Shown one piece after another: positions 23,518 to 35,500 of a DNA stretch of 64,000 bases. This DNA is from Apodospora peruviana (Eukaryota; Ascomycota; Sordariomycetes; Sordariales; Lasiosphaeriaceae): assembly GCA_033439685.1 (NCBI GenBank), contig JAUEDM010000001.1, forward strand, positions 5,208,001-5,272,000, in the 5' to 3' direction. Numbering within the stretch: position 1 is the first letter of the stretch; every line of letters begins with the position of its first letter. The notes under the pieces were generated by a model. The model saw only the letters and a list, made by a program, of their open reading frames with translations, was not told the DNA's origin and did not search any database. Both the position numbers and the translations under genes were made by a program.

Positions 23518-23705
23518 CGAGCCGACTTACGATCGCGATGACCGCGGCGCAAGCCACCAGCCATTTCCTTCTTCGCTGTCTATGATGCCGGCTCCGCCGT
23601 CCCGTCAGCGTATGTTGCAAGTGAGCTAGCGCATTGTGCGCAGCCTTCTCGTGTGTTTCGACAACCGCTCTGGCCGATAACACCTGGAACGGGCAATCCG
23701 CCAGC

Positions 23706-26700
23706 ATGACGGACCACAACAACAATATACCGCCCTCTGGCCGCCGGGTCTCCAATGCTCCCGTGCTACCACAGTCAATACCGCTTCGAGATCTTCCACG
23801 ATCCCCTGACGAGGCAGCAACAGGTCATGGAGGACGTGGGCGGGGGGACGAACCGGTATTCGGGGCCGTTTACCAACCATCCAGCGCACGGGACCCATCG
23901 CCGACGCCGATTCCCATGTCAGCCAATCTTCCGGGGCTCTCGACGTACTGGGAACATCCGTACCCGATACCCCACGACGACCGCAGTGGAAATAGCTCTC
24001 CTATCGACCACATGGCACTGCAGTTCGCGCTCCCTCCCGACATTGGACACCACGCGCCCTCCTCCTCAGCTGCGCACTACATGCCTCCATCCGTTGATCT
24101 ATATGAACACCCTCACCCGTACTACGAAGAACGCGCAGATACGGATTCAATGGAGTCGGACAGTGTTCCCCTGAAGCAGGCGGCGCGGCCTATCGGTGGC
24201 TTAGAACCACCTGAGGCGGAGGAGGCTCCGCGGGACAGCTTTCAAACCGTGTCCGATCTCGACAACAGTCCTGCGCGGCCCTCCAACACGCAGATGCTTG
24301 GCTACGACCTGGAGCCAGGATTCAGTTCAGATCGTCATCGTAGTTATGGGAACACGCTGGCACCAGGCGACCGGCGCAGGTCCCGGTCCCCGTCGACGAG
24401 CGGGGCTTTGTCTCGGGCAGGATCCATTATGAGGGCCATGTCCCAACGTGTTGTCATGATCAGCGGAGAGGGTGATTTGATCGACCAACAGGCTCGCCGT
24501 GAACGGTCGTACTCGCCCAGCGCGGATGCTCATCGTTCGGGCCATATACCCGGGCCCATGCTTGTTGATACTTCATATCCTTCGCAAACTTTCCAGATAC
24601 CGCCGGAAAAGGGACCAGACCCACAAATCAGCAGCGCCCAGGAGCAGGCGGCGTTCACTTTGCGACCGCGTGGAGGACCGCGTCCGAACCCTCTGAAGGG
24701 GAATTCCTTGGGAATCTTTGCCCCCGAAAACCCGCTACGGAAACGGCTCTGCGATCTCCTAGTACATCCGGTGATCGAGCCGCTTATACTAATCCTGATT
24801 GTTCTGCAAGCAATTCTCCTCGCCGTCGAGGCCGCACCTGACGTTTTCAACCCAGGAAATGAACGTCCAGAACGATGGGGCAGCACGCGGATCGATTGGG
24901 CCATCTTTGTGCTCTTCGTGATCTTCACCGTTGAACTTATAGCCAAGATTATTGTGTCTGGCTTTATCATCAATGCTCCCGAGTATGTCGCCCCCAACAG
25001 CAAGCGCCGGGTCAGGGAAAGACTCGCCGAACAGTACAGGGCTATTTTCCAGCCCCAACGACAAAGATCGGTCCGTCAACCGCGCCCTGAACAATTTGCT
25101 CCCATGACTTTTGCGAGGTCCTTCACCATGATGCAAGGCCAAGCAGGTCCGGGAACACTGGAGGAGCAGCAGCGCCTCCATTTGGCACGCAGAGCATTCC
25201 TGCGCCATGGCTTCAACCGACTGGACTTTGTGGCCGTGGTTGCATTCTGGGTATCCTTTGTCATTGGTATCAGCGGCGTAGAGAGCAGGCATCACATCTA
25301 TGTGTTCCGCATGCTAAGCTGCCTGAGGATTATACGATTACTTGCCCTCACAAAAGGGAATCTAATCATCCTCCGCAGTCTTAAGAAGGCCGCTCCATTG
25401 CTCGTCCGTGTCTCGTTTCTGATGGGATTTTTCTGGCTCCTCTTCGCCATCATCGGAGTCCAGAGCTTCAAGTCTAGTCTGAGCCGTCAGTGCACTTGGA
25501 TAAACCCTGAGAATCCTACAAGCTTTAACGCATCGTATACCCCGGATATGTCGTTTTGTGGAGGCTATGTGAACACCACAACCAATCAGACAGACTCTTG
25601 GGTTTACTCTTCCTCCCCCGATAAGAACTTGTCGAAAGAGTTTCTCGTCTCTGGTGGTCAGCGTGCCAAAGGATACATTTGCCCGAGAGGTTCAATATGC
25701 CTCCAACAAGACAATCCATATAAGGGGACAGTCAATTTTGACGACATTGGACACTCGCTCGAATTGGTCTTCGTCATAATGAGCGCCAATACCTTCTCGG
25801 ATCTGATGTACTATACAGTCAGCTCCGATTTTCTACCGGCAGCGCTCTTCTTTGGAGCCGGTATCATTATCATGATGCTCTGGATGACGAATTTGTTGAT
25901 CGCCGTCATCACATCTTCCTTTCAGGTCATCAGGGAAGAGTCTAGAGCTAGTGCTTTCACCGCCGACGAGCCGGATCCTATGGCTCCTCACTCCGAGAAG
26001 CCGCTCCAACAACGACGGTCGGCTTTGCAGCAGATATACGACAAAATCTCGTGGATTTGGGTCATCTCAATTGCTTACGGGCTTCTCTGTCAATCGCTCC
26101 GGACAGCTAAAATATCCGAAAGGCAAGCACGTTTCATCGATACCTCAGAGATGGTTGTAACGATCTTTCTGGACGTCGAAATTATTATTCGGTTCATTGC
26201 GGATATTCGCCGATTTCACCGTAAAAAGCGTAACCTCGTTGACCTCGCACTTGCAGTCATCACCTCGATTATTCTCATCCCACCCATCCGCAACTCGGGC
26301 CAACCATACAACTGGCTCACGGTCTTCCAGATTCTTCGGGTCTACCGCGTGGTCATGGCCATTCCCATGACCAGGAAACTGATTCACCTCGTCCTGGGAA
26401 ATGTGACCGGTATCGGCAACTTGATGCTTTTTGTCTTCTTGATCACCTTCCTAATGGCGATATTTGCTGCGCAACTGTTTCGTGGTCAAATACCTGCGCA
26501 GGATTTCAATGGGGAGGAAATCAGAATACCTTTCAATACCATCTACAACTCGTTCCTCGGCATGTATCAGATACTTTCGAGCGAGAACTGGACAGACATT
26601 CTCTACAATGTTACCGCCCACACGGAACAGTTGAACACGGCCTGGGTCGGCGCCATATTTCTCATCGGCTGGTTCATCCTGTCTTACTTCATTCTGGTCA

Positions 26701-29700
26701 ATATGTTCATCGCAGTCATTCAAGAGAACTTTGACGTCGGAGAGGATATAAAGCGACTGGAGCAGGTCAAAGCATTTCTCCAACGCAAAGAGCTTGGTGG
26801 CTCGTCCAGCAATCTTGCCCTGTCAAAAGTCTTTGCCTTTGGAAAATCAAGTAAACACAAGGACCCGCTCGACTATGGCCCGGGGGTGATGGAAATGCTG
26901 TTGAAGGAAGCGGTTGTGCGCGAGTTTCTCGACGAATCCATGGATCCCCTTCAAGAAACACCCGAAGGCAGCCAGTCCCCCGCGCAGCCCGGGACTAGTG
27001 GTAGTGGGATTAAACCGGGAATGTTTTCTTTCCTGTGGGGGAAGGTCACCTCGGTATTCAACAGCCGGGATTCTAATCCGTTCTATTCAAACGTCCGTTT
27101 TGAAGCGAACAGCGATACTCTCGACCCTAGACAAATGGCTCGACAGGCAGTGACTGCCACCAATGCACGCCGGAAGGCGCAAAGGGAGTATCTTGTGCGC
27201 CACCCGAACTACAACAATGCGTTGTTCATCTTCAAACCAAGGAATCCGATCCGGCGTCTTTGTCAAAAACTCGTTGGACCAGGTCGAGGATCTGAAAGGA
27301 TTGACGGCATCCCTCCCAACAAGTACGCGTGGTATACCTTCTCCGCTCTAATCTACGCTGCCATTGTCGCTATGGTGGTTCTAGCTTGCGTCACCACACC
27401 CTTGTATCAAAAGGAGTATTTCGACAAGTACAACAAGACCACTCTTAGCCCCGTCGACTGGTTTGTTTGGGCCGACATGGCATTTGCAATTGTTTTTACA
27501 TTGGAGGCGATCATCAAAATCATCGCTGATGGGTTCCTATGGACACCGAATGCCTATTTCCGGAGCACATGGGGTTTTATCGACGCTGTTGTGTTGATTA
27601 CCCTTTGGATCAACGTCATCACCCTTATCACCAAAGACGGAGCTGTGTCACGAGCTGTGGGCGCCTTCAAGGCGTTGAGGGCCCTGCGCTTGCTCAATGT
27701 CAGTGACAGTGCGAGGGAGACATTCCACTCGCTCCTAATCATTGGCGGATGGAAGATACTCAGTGCTGCCTTCGTATCTGTGGCCCTGCTCATTCCCTTT
27801 GCGGTTTACGGCGTCAACCTCTTCAACGGAAAGCTGGTTGCCTGCAACGATGCCTCGGGAATCGTATCCAACTTGACCGATTGCTTTGGGGAGTACAACA
27901 GTACTCCGTTTAGCAACGAGTGGCCGATGCTGGCACCAAGAGCCACCTCGAATCCGTATTTCAACTTTGACGACTTCGGATCATCCATCTTCCTTCTCTT
28001 TCAGATTGTGAGCCAGGAAGGATGGGTGGACGTATCATTTGCTGTCCAAGCCATTACCGGGAAAGGCCTCCAACCACAAAACGAGCCGCCGTACGCTGGT
28101 CAAGGGAACGCCTTGTTCTTTGTGATCTTTAATCTATTGGCGACCGTTTTCGTTCTCACTCTCTTCATTTCCGTCTTTATGAGGAACTACACTGAGCAGA
28201 CCGGTGTAGCATTCTTGACGGCGGAGCAAAGATCATGGCTCGAGCTACGGAAGCTGCTTCGTCAAATATCGCCGTCTAGGAGCTCGTATGACGAAACCAA
28301 AAATAAGTGGAAGATATGGTGCCACAAGCGCGCAATTGAGAAGCGTGGTAAGTGGTATGTCGCCATCACGAGTGTCCTTGTCTTCCACTTGATCCTACTG
28401 CTCGCCGAGTTCTATTCAGAGCCTTACTGGTGGACTCGCACCCGGGACATTTTGTTCCTCATCTTCATCCTCATTTACGTCAGCAACATCGTTGTTCGCA
28501 TCGTGGGCCTTGGGTGGACTCGTTTCCGGAAAAGCTCTTGGGACGTGTTTTCACTAGTTGCCGTCACCGGTGCGCTCGCCACTTCGATTTTGTTTCTGAC
28601 CAACACCATGTGGGATACTTATATCCAACTGCACAAGTTCTTCTTGGTGGCCATTGTGCTGTTGCTCATACCGCGCAACGATGCCCTCGACCAACTTTTC
28701 AAAACAGCAGCGGCAAGTCTTACAACGATTGGCAGCTTGCTCGCAACCTGGCTAGTGTTTTTCTTGGTCTTCGCGATTGCCTTGACCCAGACTTTTAGTC
28801 TGACACGCTTCGGTGACGAGGAGGACGCCAACATCAACCTCCGTACGGTGCCGAATGCCTTGATCCTCCTCTTCAGGTTTAGCTGCGGCGAGGGCTGGAA
28901 TCAAGTAATGGAAGACTTTGCCAAGATTCAACCTCCGTTTTGCGTCGAGGGGCCCACGTTTTTTGACAGCGACTGCGGTAGCACCGCCTGGGCCAGAGTG
29001 TTGTTCGTTGCGTGGAACATCATCAGCATGTATCTCTTTGTCAACTTGTTTGTATCGCTGATTTATGAGAGCTTCTCGTATGTGTATCAACGGACAAGCG
29101 GCTTGGCGGTTGTTGATCGCGATGAGATCCGGCGTTTCAAGGAAGCCTGGCGTAGTGTTGACCCGACTGGCACTGGGTTTATCACGAAGGAGCAATTCCC
29201 TCGACTGCTTGGCGAGCTGTCTGGTGTATTCGAGATGCGTATCTACGCTCAAGAGGATTCGGTGCGCACAATCTTGGAAGACGTACGCGGAGGCGGAGAT
29301 GCGGCCAGCATTAGGCATGCGTCCATCATAAGCGCCAGCCAGTATCAAACCGACGTTGATCTGAACAAACTGAACAAGCGGCTGGCCATGATTGACGTCT
29401 CCAAAGTGCGGGAGCGGCGCCGACGGTTTAACATCTTCTTTGAGGAGGTTATGGTATCTGCTGACCCAGAGAGGGGTATTTCGTTTACCACCGTCCTGAT
29501 GATCCTAGCTCACTACAACATCATCAGCGACAGCAAAAGCTTACGGTATGTTGGATTTTTCTCCCTGTTCCCTGAGTACCGAAAGCGACTAACAAAGTGG
29601 CTACAGGCTTGAAGAGTTTTTACGTCGCCGGGCGCGGCTCCAGCGCGTCGAGGACGAAGTGCGCAGGCGCGTTGTTTTAGGCTTCTTTGACATGCTCTAT

Positions 29701-30240
29701 TACTCTCGCAAATTCAAGAGGCATATGGAGATCAAGCGCTCCGGGCGCATGACGGCCATCCCACAGCTGGGTGTGCCTGAGATCCTGGTTGAAAACGAGG
29801 ATGATCGGGCAAGGGGTGGGGCTGCCAGCCATGGTGCTGCAAGTGATGTGCTCAGCCCAGGCGGCGGAAACTTCCTCTCGGCGGATAACGCACATGGACA
29901 TCATCGCAGCTGGTCCAATGTCAGCGCCGACTTGTCATCGTACGACACGTCGTACGGCCACCCTCTTGCTGGCCCGCGGGCACCTGGGCCATCTTCGCCT
30001 GGCCATCGCACGCAACAAAGTGCGTTCAGCTTCGAGCTTCATGAAATACCAGACGAAACAAACGATGGCGGCGATGGTACGAGAAGTCCCTCTCACGCCG
30101 CCGCCGCCGCCGCCACCCCAGTCAGTCCTGCTCAGGTTAGAGAGATGCTGGATGATTCGGTATGGATGGCGAGCATTAGAAGGAGCGCAACGATGGCGAG
30201 AAGAGGGCCCGATTGGGGAGGAGGGCCAAGCGGGTTTTGA
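23706..30240 (+). CDS. CCH1: Voltage-gated calcium channel alpha subunit Cch1
   Basis: Cch1, with Mid1, forms the high-affinity plasma-membrane calcium influx channel of fungi. Exons are 23706..29545 and 29607..30240, with a 61-nt intron; the product is 2157 aa. About 340 disordered N-terminal residues precede four six-helix repeats, at roughly 340-740, 775-1010, 1208-1495 and 1548-1792. The pore-filter positions read N695 (MSANTFSD), E960 (SSENWTD), E1438 (SQEGWVD) and E1729 (CGEGWNQ), an N/E/E/E ring. S4-like segments have few positive charges (for example FRMLSCLRIIRLLALTKGN). An EF-hand-like stretch (VDPTGTGFITKEQFPRLLGE) follows repeat IV. The last exon adds a basic segment (RRRARLQRVEDEVRRR) and a Ser/Ala-rich tail. 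The frame is open for 24 codons upstream but starts with GTG, so the ATG at 23706 was chosen. Confidence 0.94.
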
Positions 30241-32565
30241 CAGGGGCAGTTCCTTTAATAATACTACAAGTGTCACGGGACGAGGGAGGCTATCTATTTG
30301 TTCGGGTTTTGGAGATGGGGCGTTTTAGCATTGGTGATGGGATATTCATTATGAGCGACGACATGGAAAGAATGAATGCACTGTTTTTTTCTTTATATAA
30401 CTACCTAGGGAGACAGTGTGTGGGTGTGGGTGTGTGGCATGATCTCTTGTCGAACCGGGTGAGACATGGAAGACCTGGGCGATCATATTCGGTCGTGTAA
30501 AGAAGCCCATCGCAATGGACATAAGTAATGCATACCAATCATATCAGAATATCAGATGGTGGGTAGGCGACTGGATGTGCCGGCGGGTGGTTTATGAGGT
30601 TAAGCTGGCATGTTTTTAATCAGTATTCCTGTTACTATTATTAATATCATCCTGTCACTTCCACAACATAGCCTCAGACGGGTAACCCTCAGATGGCATC
30701 ATGCCACAGGGAGTTCCATCCAAAGGGAGCAACGACAAGATAGGCGGGTTGTCTCGCCGAGAGTTGCGGGTGATGATGATCATAGACCACATATAATCAT
30801 GCGAAGCCCGCAGTACGGAGTACCAGGTAGTTGAATCAAACTTGAAGATTATGATCATACGGTGTAGTACGATTCCCAAATCCCTCCCAGGAAGAGAGTT
30901 TGGTTTTCGGCAAGGGGCTTCTTTCCGTCACATCTGCACCTATGTATACCTAGGTACATACAGCTACACGCACGCATGCACGACGGTCCTTTCAACGGCA
31001 TTGGCCCTTGCAGAATGTCCTGCAGATGCAATCGTGATGTCAAAAGTCATCACAGCGGCGGAGGTGCGCAGGAACAGTTTCTTCTGACCGCGCCGCACCG
31101 GTGGTAATTTGGTACCTGAGTTATAGCCGAAGGAAGGACTCAAGATTAATGTGAGAGGTCTCAGAAGTTCTGTCAGAGGAGTGTCTGCAGTTTATTACTA
31201 TTTGCAATGGCGAAAGCTTCCAGGTTGAAACAGCCGCAAGTTGCCCCGCTGGAGACGGTAAGGAGTCCAGACGGCTGCTGCCCCTGATTTGCAAGGGTCC
31301 TCAGGCCCACACCCAGGTCCCTGACAGTGACGGACGCCTGCCCGCCCGCCCACGCTTGACACGGGACTGAGGCGGCCCCAGCACAACGGTCGCACCCCAA
31401 GAGAAGTGCCGTTCGTTCCAGTTTTCCATTAAGGTACCTAACCCGTACCTGAACCTGTACCTAGGTACTCCGTTCCACCTCACTTCCTAGGTTGTCTCAG
31501 GCCTGACACCCGACTGCCCGACTGACCCGCCACTGGATCACATCTGACAACCAAGACTGGGAAGAACACCTCAATGATCAAACAACAAAGCAACGGAGTT
31601 TCCAAGTCGCCATTTCACACCTCTCTCTGCCATTCTTGCCCCGGTCTGGCCTCCTCGGACGTGAACAAGGTTCTTTTCAGATACGAACAGTGAAGTGTCC
31701 ATCACGTCGGTGCAAGCCTAAGTCTAGAGTTCTAGTGCAGTGCCCTGTCCGTTTCATCCCGGATTCGGGAAGTCGAAATTCGTTTCACCACCGGCTGCCC
31801 TCCACTTCTCCTCCCTGTTGCTGCACCACTTGCTCACGACTGAAGGGAACCCAAACCCCCCTTCCATCGTAACCTCTTCAAGTTCCTTGCCCTTGCCCTT
31901 GCCGACCTCCCTGCTGTTACCCAAGGTGCCTAGACTGACTGTTGAAGTCAACATATGGTGTGCTACAATGCGGTGCCATTTGTACCTACCTAGCTACTTA
32001 CATACATGTACGCTACCGGGCTTCGTTTGATACCAGGCCCCAGTCACGGTCAAAGTGTGCCCGGCATGCCAGAGGTTGCAGAGGCCATGACATGGCTTTG
32101 ACGGCGATCGCATTTGCATCACAAACACCCCTTGAACCTTTCTCGGGGAGCACCATGGAGCACCCTGCCTGGTGCATTGACTCCCTTTCTGAGCCTCTCT
32201 TTGGTGGTGGTGTTGCCCTCCACACCAGGTCCCCACCCCCTTGCTCCTACCTTTGCTTCGGTTCATGATACTTAAAGCATTGACACGCCCTGGCTGGTTC
32301 TATGATTCCCTTCCATCTCACCAGCCCGAGCTCCGCCACGGTGCGTTCATAAACAAAGACCCAAAAGCCGGCCTGCTGCTTCTTTTCTACGCTGCCTTTC
32401 TTTACTGAACGTCACAACCAGTCTCTATCTCTCACTTGAGAACCGTTTACTTCTCCAGGCTGAGCCTCCATTTTTGACGCATTATACTTCCAACGATACC
32501 CCCGACTGGCTCTTCAGCAACCCACAACTATCACGCCACACCCACACACATAACCAACCGCCGAC
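30241..32565. other. 2.3-kb spacer downstream of CCH1
   Basis: Contains the CCH1 3' UTR and the leader of the next small gene. TACCTA-type motifs are found at 30941..30960, 31429..31468 (AAGGTACCTA, GTACCTAGGTACT) and 31981..32003. No protein or RNA gene is supported. Confidence 0.5.
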
Positions 32566-32844
32566 ATGCAGACCACACGCTTCCAGTCCATCACAGCCCG
32601 CTTCTCGCGGCACAGTCTTCGGACTTCTTTCCGCCGGTCGTCGTCGGCGTCGTCACGGGCCAGCAGCGACAGGAATTCCTTCCTATCACAGGCGAGCTCG
32701 CCGGTCAGCACCATCAACAGCATCGTCTTCCACCAAAAGTCCATGATGGATCTTGACGAGGAGCCTTGCAAGGAGCTCAACATCCTCGAGCCGAGACCAT
32801 CTGTCCGCTTCTGCAGCCTAGAGGAGCGAATGTCATCGTTCTAG
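32566..32844 (+). CDS. Small Ser/Arg-rich hypothetical protein (92 aa)
   Basis: Function unknown. The product is basic and Ser/Arg-rich over its first 50 residues (MQTTRFQSITARFSRHSLRT, then FRRSSSASSRASSDR), then acidic (MMDLDEEPCKELNILE). No signal peptide or membrane segment is visible. It is preceded by a pyrimidine-rich leader with ACACACA and CAACC elements directly before the ATG, a good context for a fungal start, and codon third positions are GC-rich, unlike the sequence after the stop. I consider it a real but lineage-restricted gene; a chance open frame is the alternative. Confidence 0.5.
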   Translation: MQTTRFQSITARFSRHSLRTSFRRSSSASSRASSDRNSFLSQASSPVSTINSIVFHQKSMMDLDEEPCKELNILEPRPSVRFCSLEERMSSF

Positions 32845-33802
32845 TTGCCCCCCTGACGTACGAGATACCGACTCTTTTGGAGTAACGATTGTGACAGCCA
32901 TCTTGTCAGGGAGATTACGAGGTCCTCTCGGCGGGGCATTGGGTGTTTGGTCCCGGCTCCCAGATTACGGGGGAGAAGTCGAACAATGGGGAGAGCAACG
33001 ACTATACGCTACGGGATATGCCTGGGCGATGACTTATACGGCTCGGTGCTGGAACACACCCAATTTTTACAGGATAATACTTTTTTCACAGTCAATCCGG
33101 GTTTGGGGCTATTTCTTTTATGGTGGACAAATGGCGTTCGATACCGGCGATATGGTCTCTCACCCCTGCTTTCATGAGGGAGATATATATTTTTTTGGTA
33201 CATATGGGGTTTTTCTCTTGGGTGAGGAAGATGCTGATAGGCACCGGGGCTTTCCTCAACATTCTTTCCCGCACGACACAAAACTTTGGTGGCGAGTCGG
33301 TGTAAGTTTTCCATGCCAGATGTTATATAGCTTGGGCGGACTAGAGTTTATACATGGTCTGTTAATGGTACGGGTCCAGCCGAGTAGTGGATTCTATTCT
33401 ACGCTCGGGATCGAAATCAAATAACCCTCTTTGAAATTTTCCCCCCTCTTCCATTCGTCTGTGACCATGTTAACTGTCTAAAAGAATGTTGAGATCCATT
33501 AGTGCTCGTTCGCGTATGTAGCTTAGGTTCCAGACTCTTTCAGTTCTTAGCCAGTCTCAGCCGTGTTTCATATCGCCATAGCCTTGGGACTTCCAGACCC
33601 CCTGCTCGAACCCCCCCTGCCATGCAGCCAACCCCACACAGGCCTGCCTGCGCTGGTCCGGTGCGCCACGCCGAAGCCCGCTAGAGAAGCAACTAAATCC
33701 GGAATTACTGCCGGTGTTAGCGGCGCCCGGCTGCTGCCGGCTCTCCGACCTCAGTTAGACTGTTGGACTACCTACTGCAAGTGCGGCCCCGCAGAGCCCG
33801 TC

Positions 33803-33833
<31 letters not shown>

Positions 33834-34374
33834 TCGTCCGGCTTCGATGACCCATGCGCTAAGTCGCCCATATGGGTAAGGTACCTACCAAATTAAAAGA
33901 CCAATATATTGCTGGCTGCCATAGGGCGGACTGGTTCCATTGATTCGTTTGGACGGCAGCCGCAGGTACGCCTGTTGTTAATGTTGGACCAGGCAGCCCG
34001 ACGTTCAGGACCGATCGGGTACCAAGTGAACAAACCAACGTGGTTTGCTCTTCTGTGCCCGGTCATTTCTATGCGTAACACGCTCGCAGCCTTCATGGCC
34101 ATTGCCAGCAATTTCTAGACACCGTCAGACATTGCGCATATTCTCTCACAAACACACATACGCATTCATCTTTTCGAAATTCGTCGGACGCAGGAATTAT
34201 TTGTCAAGTCCGGTGGGCTTAAAGCCATCTTCCCTTCCCAGAAAATCCACACAAGTCAAAGTACCTACGATCCCATTTAGAAATCACTGCTCTCAGGTGT
34301 GGTATCAAAACTAACAGGACCACGAAGAAAGGAAATCATTTACAACCCAGGCATCTCCAACTACAGGGGAAGCA
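32845..34374. other. 1.5-kb spacer between two small unknown genes
   Basis: The first 600 bases have runs of T and G and look like 3' UTR. An open frame at 32891..33424 is rejected (no ATG). A hexamer array lies at 33805..33834 and a TACCTA-type motif at 33876..33889. Nothing else is supported. Confidence 0.45.
33805..33834 (+). repeat. Tandem hexanucleotide (GGGCTC)4 plus GGGCTT
   Basis: Four perfect GGGCTC units followed by one GGGCTT variant in non-coding sequence. No function evident. Confidence 0.85.
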
Positions 34375-35094
34375 ATGAATCGACGAACAGCGAAAATACA
34401 CAGAGACGGCAGTGCTCCCTCAGCCGCCTCCGCGCAGCAGAATTCCTGCTCATTTCGAACCAGGTTACTGGACAACTCCGACATGGCAGACCTAGGCAGC
34501 TCTTACGATCTGGTCGCCCCGGGTCTAAGAAGCCAATACATGCTGCCGGCCGCCGACGAGTTGCTGTTGCCCGTAGACGACGAGATCTGGGAGACACGAG
34601 ACCGTCAATCAGAGTTCCGAGATAGCTACCCAGATTTCATCTTCTCTACAGTGGAGGACTTCTCCGATACTGAGATGGTTGAGCCGGTGGACAAGGTATC
34701 TGACCCAAGATCAAGGAAGCGAGTATCCAAATTCACCATCTCGCTCACATCAACGCGGGCAGTGCGAAGAATTCGGAACTGGTCGACAAGACTCAGCGAC
34801 GACAACGGCGACAACGACATCTCAGACGACTGGTATCTTGTCACGGCCAATCCTGACTTCAGATTCTATGGACCTAGTGAGGTCGGGAGACAGCCACTTC
34901 AGCATTCTCTGCTCAAACAAGTCATCGCCCAGCTCGGGACGTCGAGGAAGAAGATGCGGACGCTGGAACGCTCCGGCCGGCGCCTTCTTCGAAACACACT
35001 CCGCCCAAGTCATATGCCGACCAAGTGTGTCACCGCCGGTGGGTCTACTAAGTTCCTCATCCCATCTCTAGGAGCTGGGGAATTAATCGATTAG
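34375..35094 (+). CDS. Hypothetical protein, 239 aa
   Basis: I do not recognise this protein. It has an ATG start with A at -3 (GCAATG) and no introns. It alternates acidic and basic regions: residues 62-75 LLLPVDDEIWETRD, 80-100 FRDSYPDFIFSTVEDFSD, then RSRKRVSKFTISLTSTRAVR, then an Asp-rich stretch (LSDDNGDNDISDD) followed by WYLVTANPDFRFYG. A basic helix-prone segment (SRKKMRTLERSGRRLLRNTL) lies near 195-215. No signal peptide, membrane segment or catalytic motif is visible. It sits in the same orientation as the small gene before it and the one after it, in a gene-poor interval. GC-rich third positions and length make a chance frame unlikely but not excluded. Confidence 0.55.
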   Translation: MNRRTAKIHRDGSAPSAASAQQNSCSFRTRLLDNSDMADLGSSYDLVAPGLRSQYMLPAADELLLPVDDEIWETRDRQSEFRDSYPDFIFSTVEDFSDTEMVEPVDKVSDPRSRKRVSKFTISLTSTRAVRRIRNWSTRLSDDNGDNDISDDWYLVTANPDFRFYGPSEVGRQPLQHSLLKQVIAQLGTSRKKMRTLERSGRRLLRNTLRPSHMPTKCVTAGGSTKFLIPSLGAGELID

Positions 35095-35500
35095 TCCCAG
35101 TTACTGGTCTGATTCATTGCCTTCGTTGATATTGGTGTGAATCACCCACAAACTCGTCAATAATACCCGGCCCATCTCCTTTTACATACTCATATTCACT
35201 TCGTCATACCTCACTTATCTTCGATACCCCTGTTACCCCTATTTCAATCAAAACCAGGGGCTTCTCTTCCAATAACACCAGAATCTATTTTCACCACCAC
35301 GACCGCCATCTCCTCGGGTAGCAAACGCAATAACGTTGCCTGTACCTGCACTCGACCGTACAGCAGCAAAGAACTCGACTTCTGTCGTCTGCATCTCCCT
35401 TCCCGCCAACAGATATCAACGCTCACTCCATCGCCGACAACAAAGCCTCTCGACCATATACGTGCCTTTGTTGCGAGCCACAGACCAGAATGCCGACGCC
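35095..35500. other. Leader region before the 35.5-kb gene
   Basis: About 0.4 kb, C/T/A-rich on the plus strand with several CACCAC and CAACGC elements, consistent with a transcribed 5' leader. The frame of the next gene is open here back to 35336 but has no ATG before 35501. Confidence 0.45.

Larger units (their letters stand above)
21657..23705. promoter_or_regulatory. 2-kb divergent spacer, PHD gene / CCH1
   Basis: Opposed start codons are separated by about 2.05 kb. It contains TACCTA-type clusters at 22178..22197 and 22387..22411, a GACAC pentamer array and a CGCACGAAC triplication (both listed). Short open frames upstream of CCH1 could act as uORFs but are not assignable. Confidence 0.5.

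Noticed and set aside
23634..23705. 24-codon N-terminal extension of CCH1
   Set aside because: The frame is open but begins with GTG and has no ATG; the ATG at 23706 is the first usable start.
32891..33424. 177-codon plus-strand open frame after the small 32.5-kb gene
   Set aside because: It starts with GTG, has no upstream ATG or splice logic, and its text (many Gly, Phe, Trp and Tyr from T/G-rich DNA) looks like untranslated sequence.
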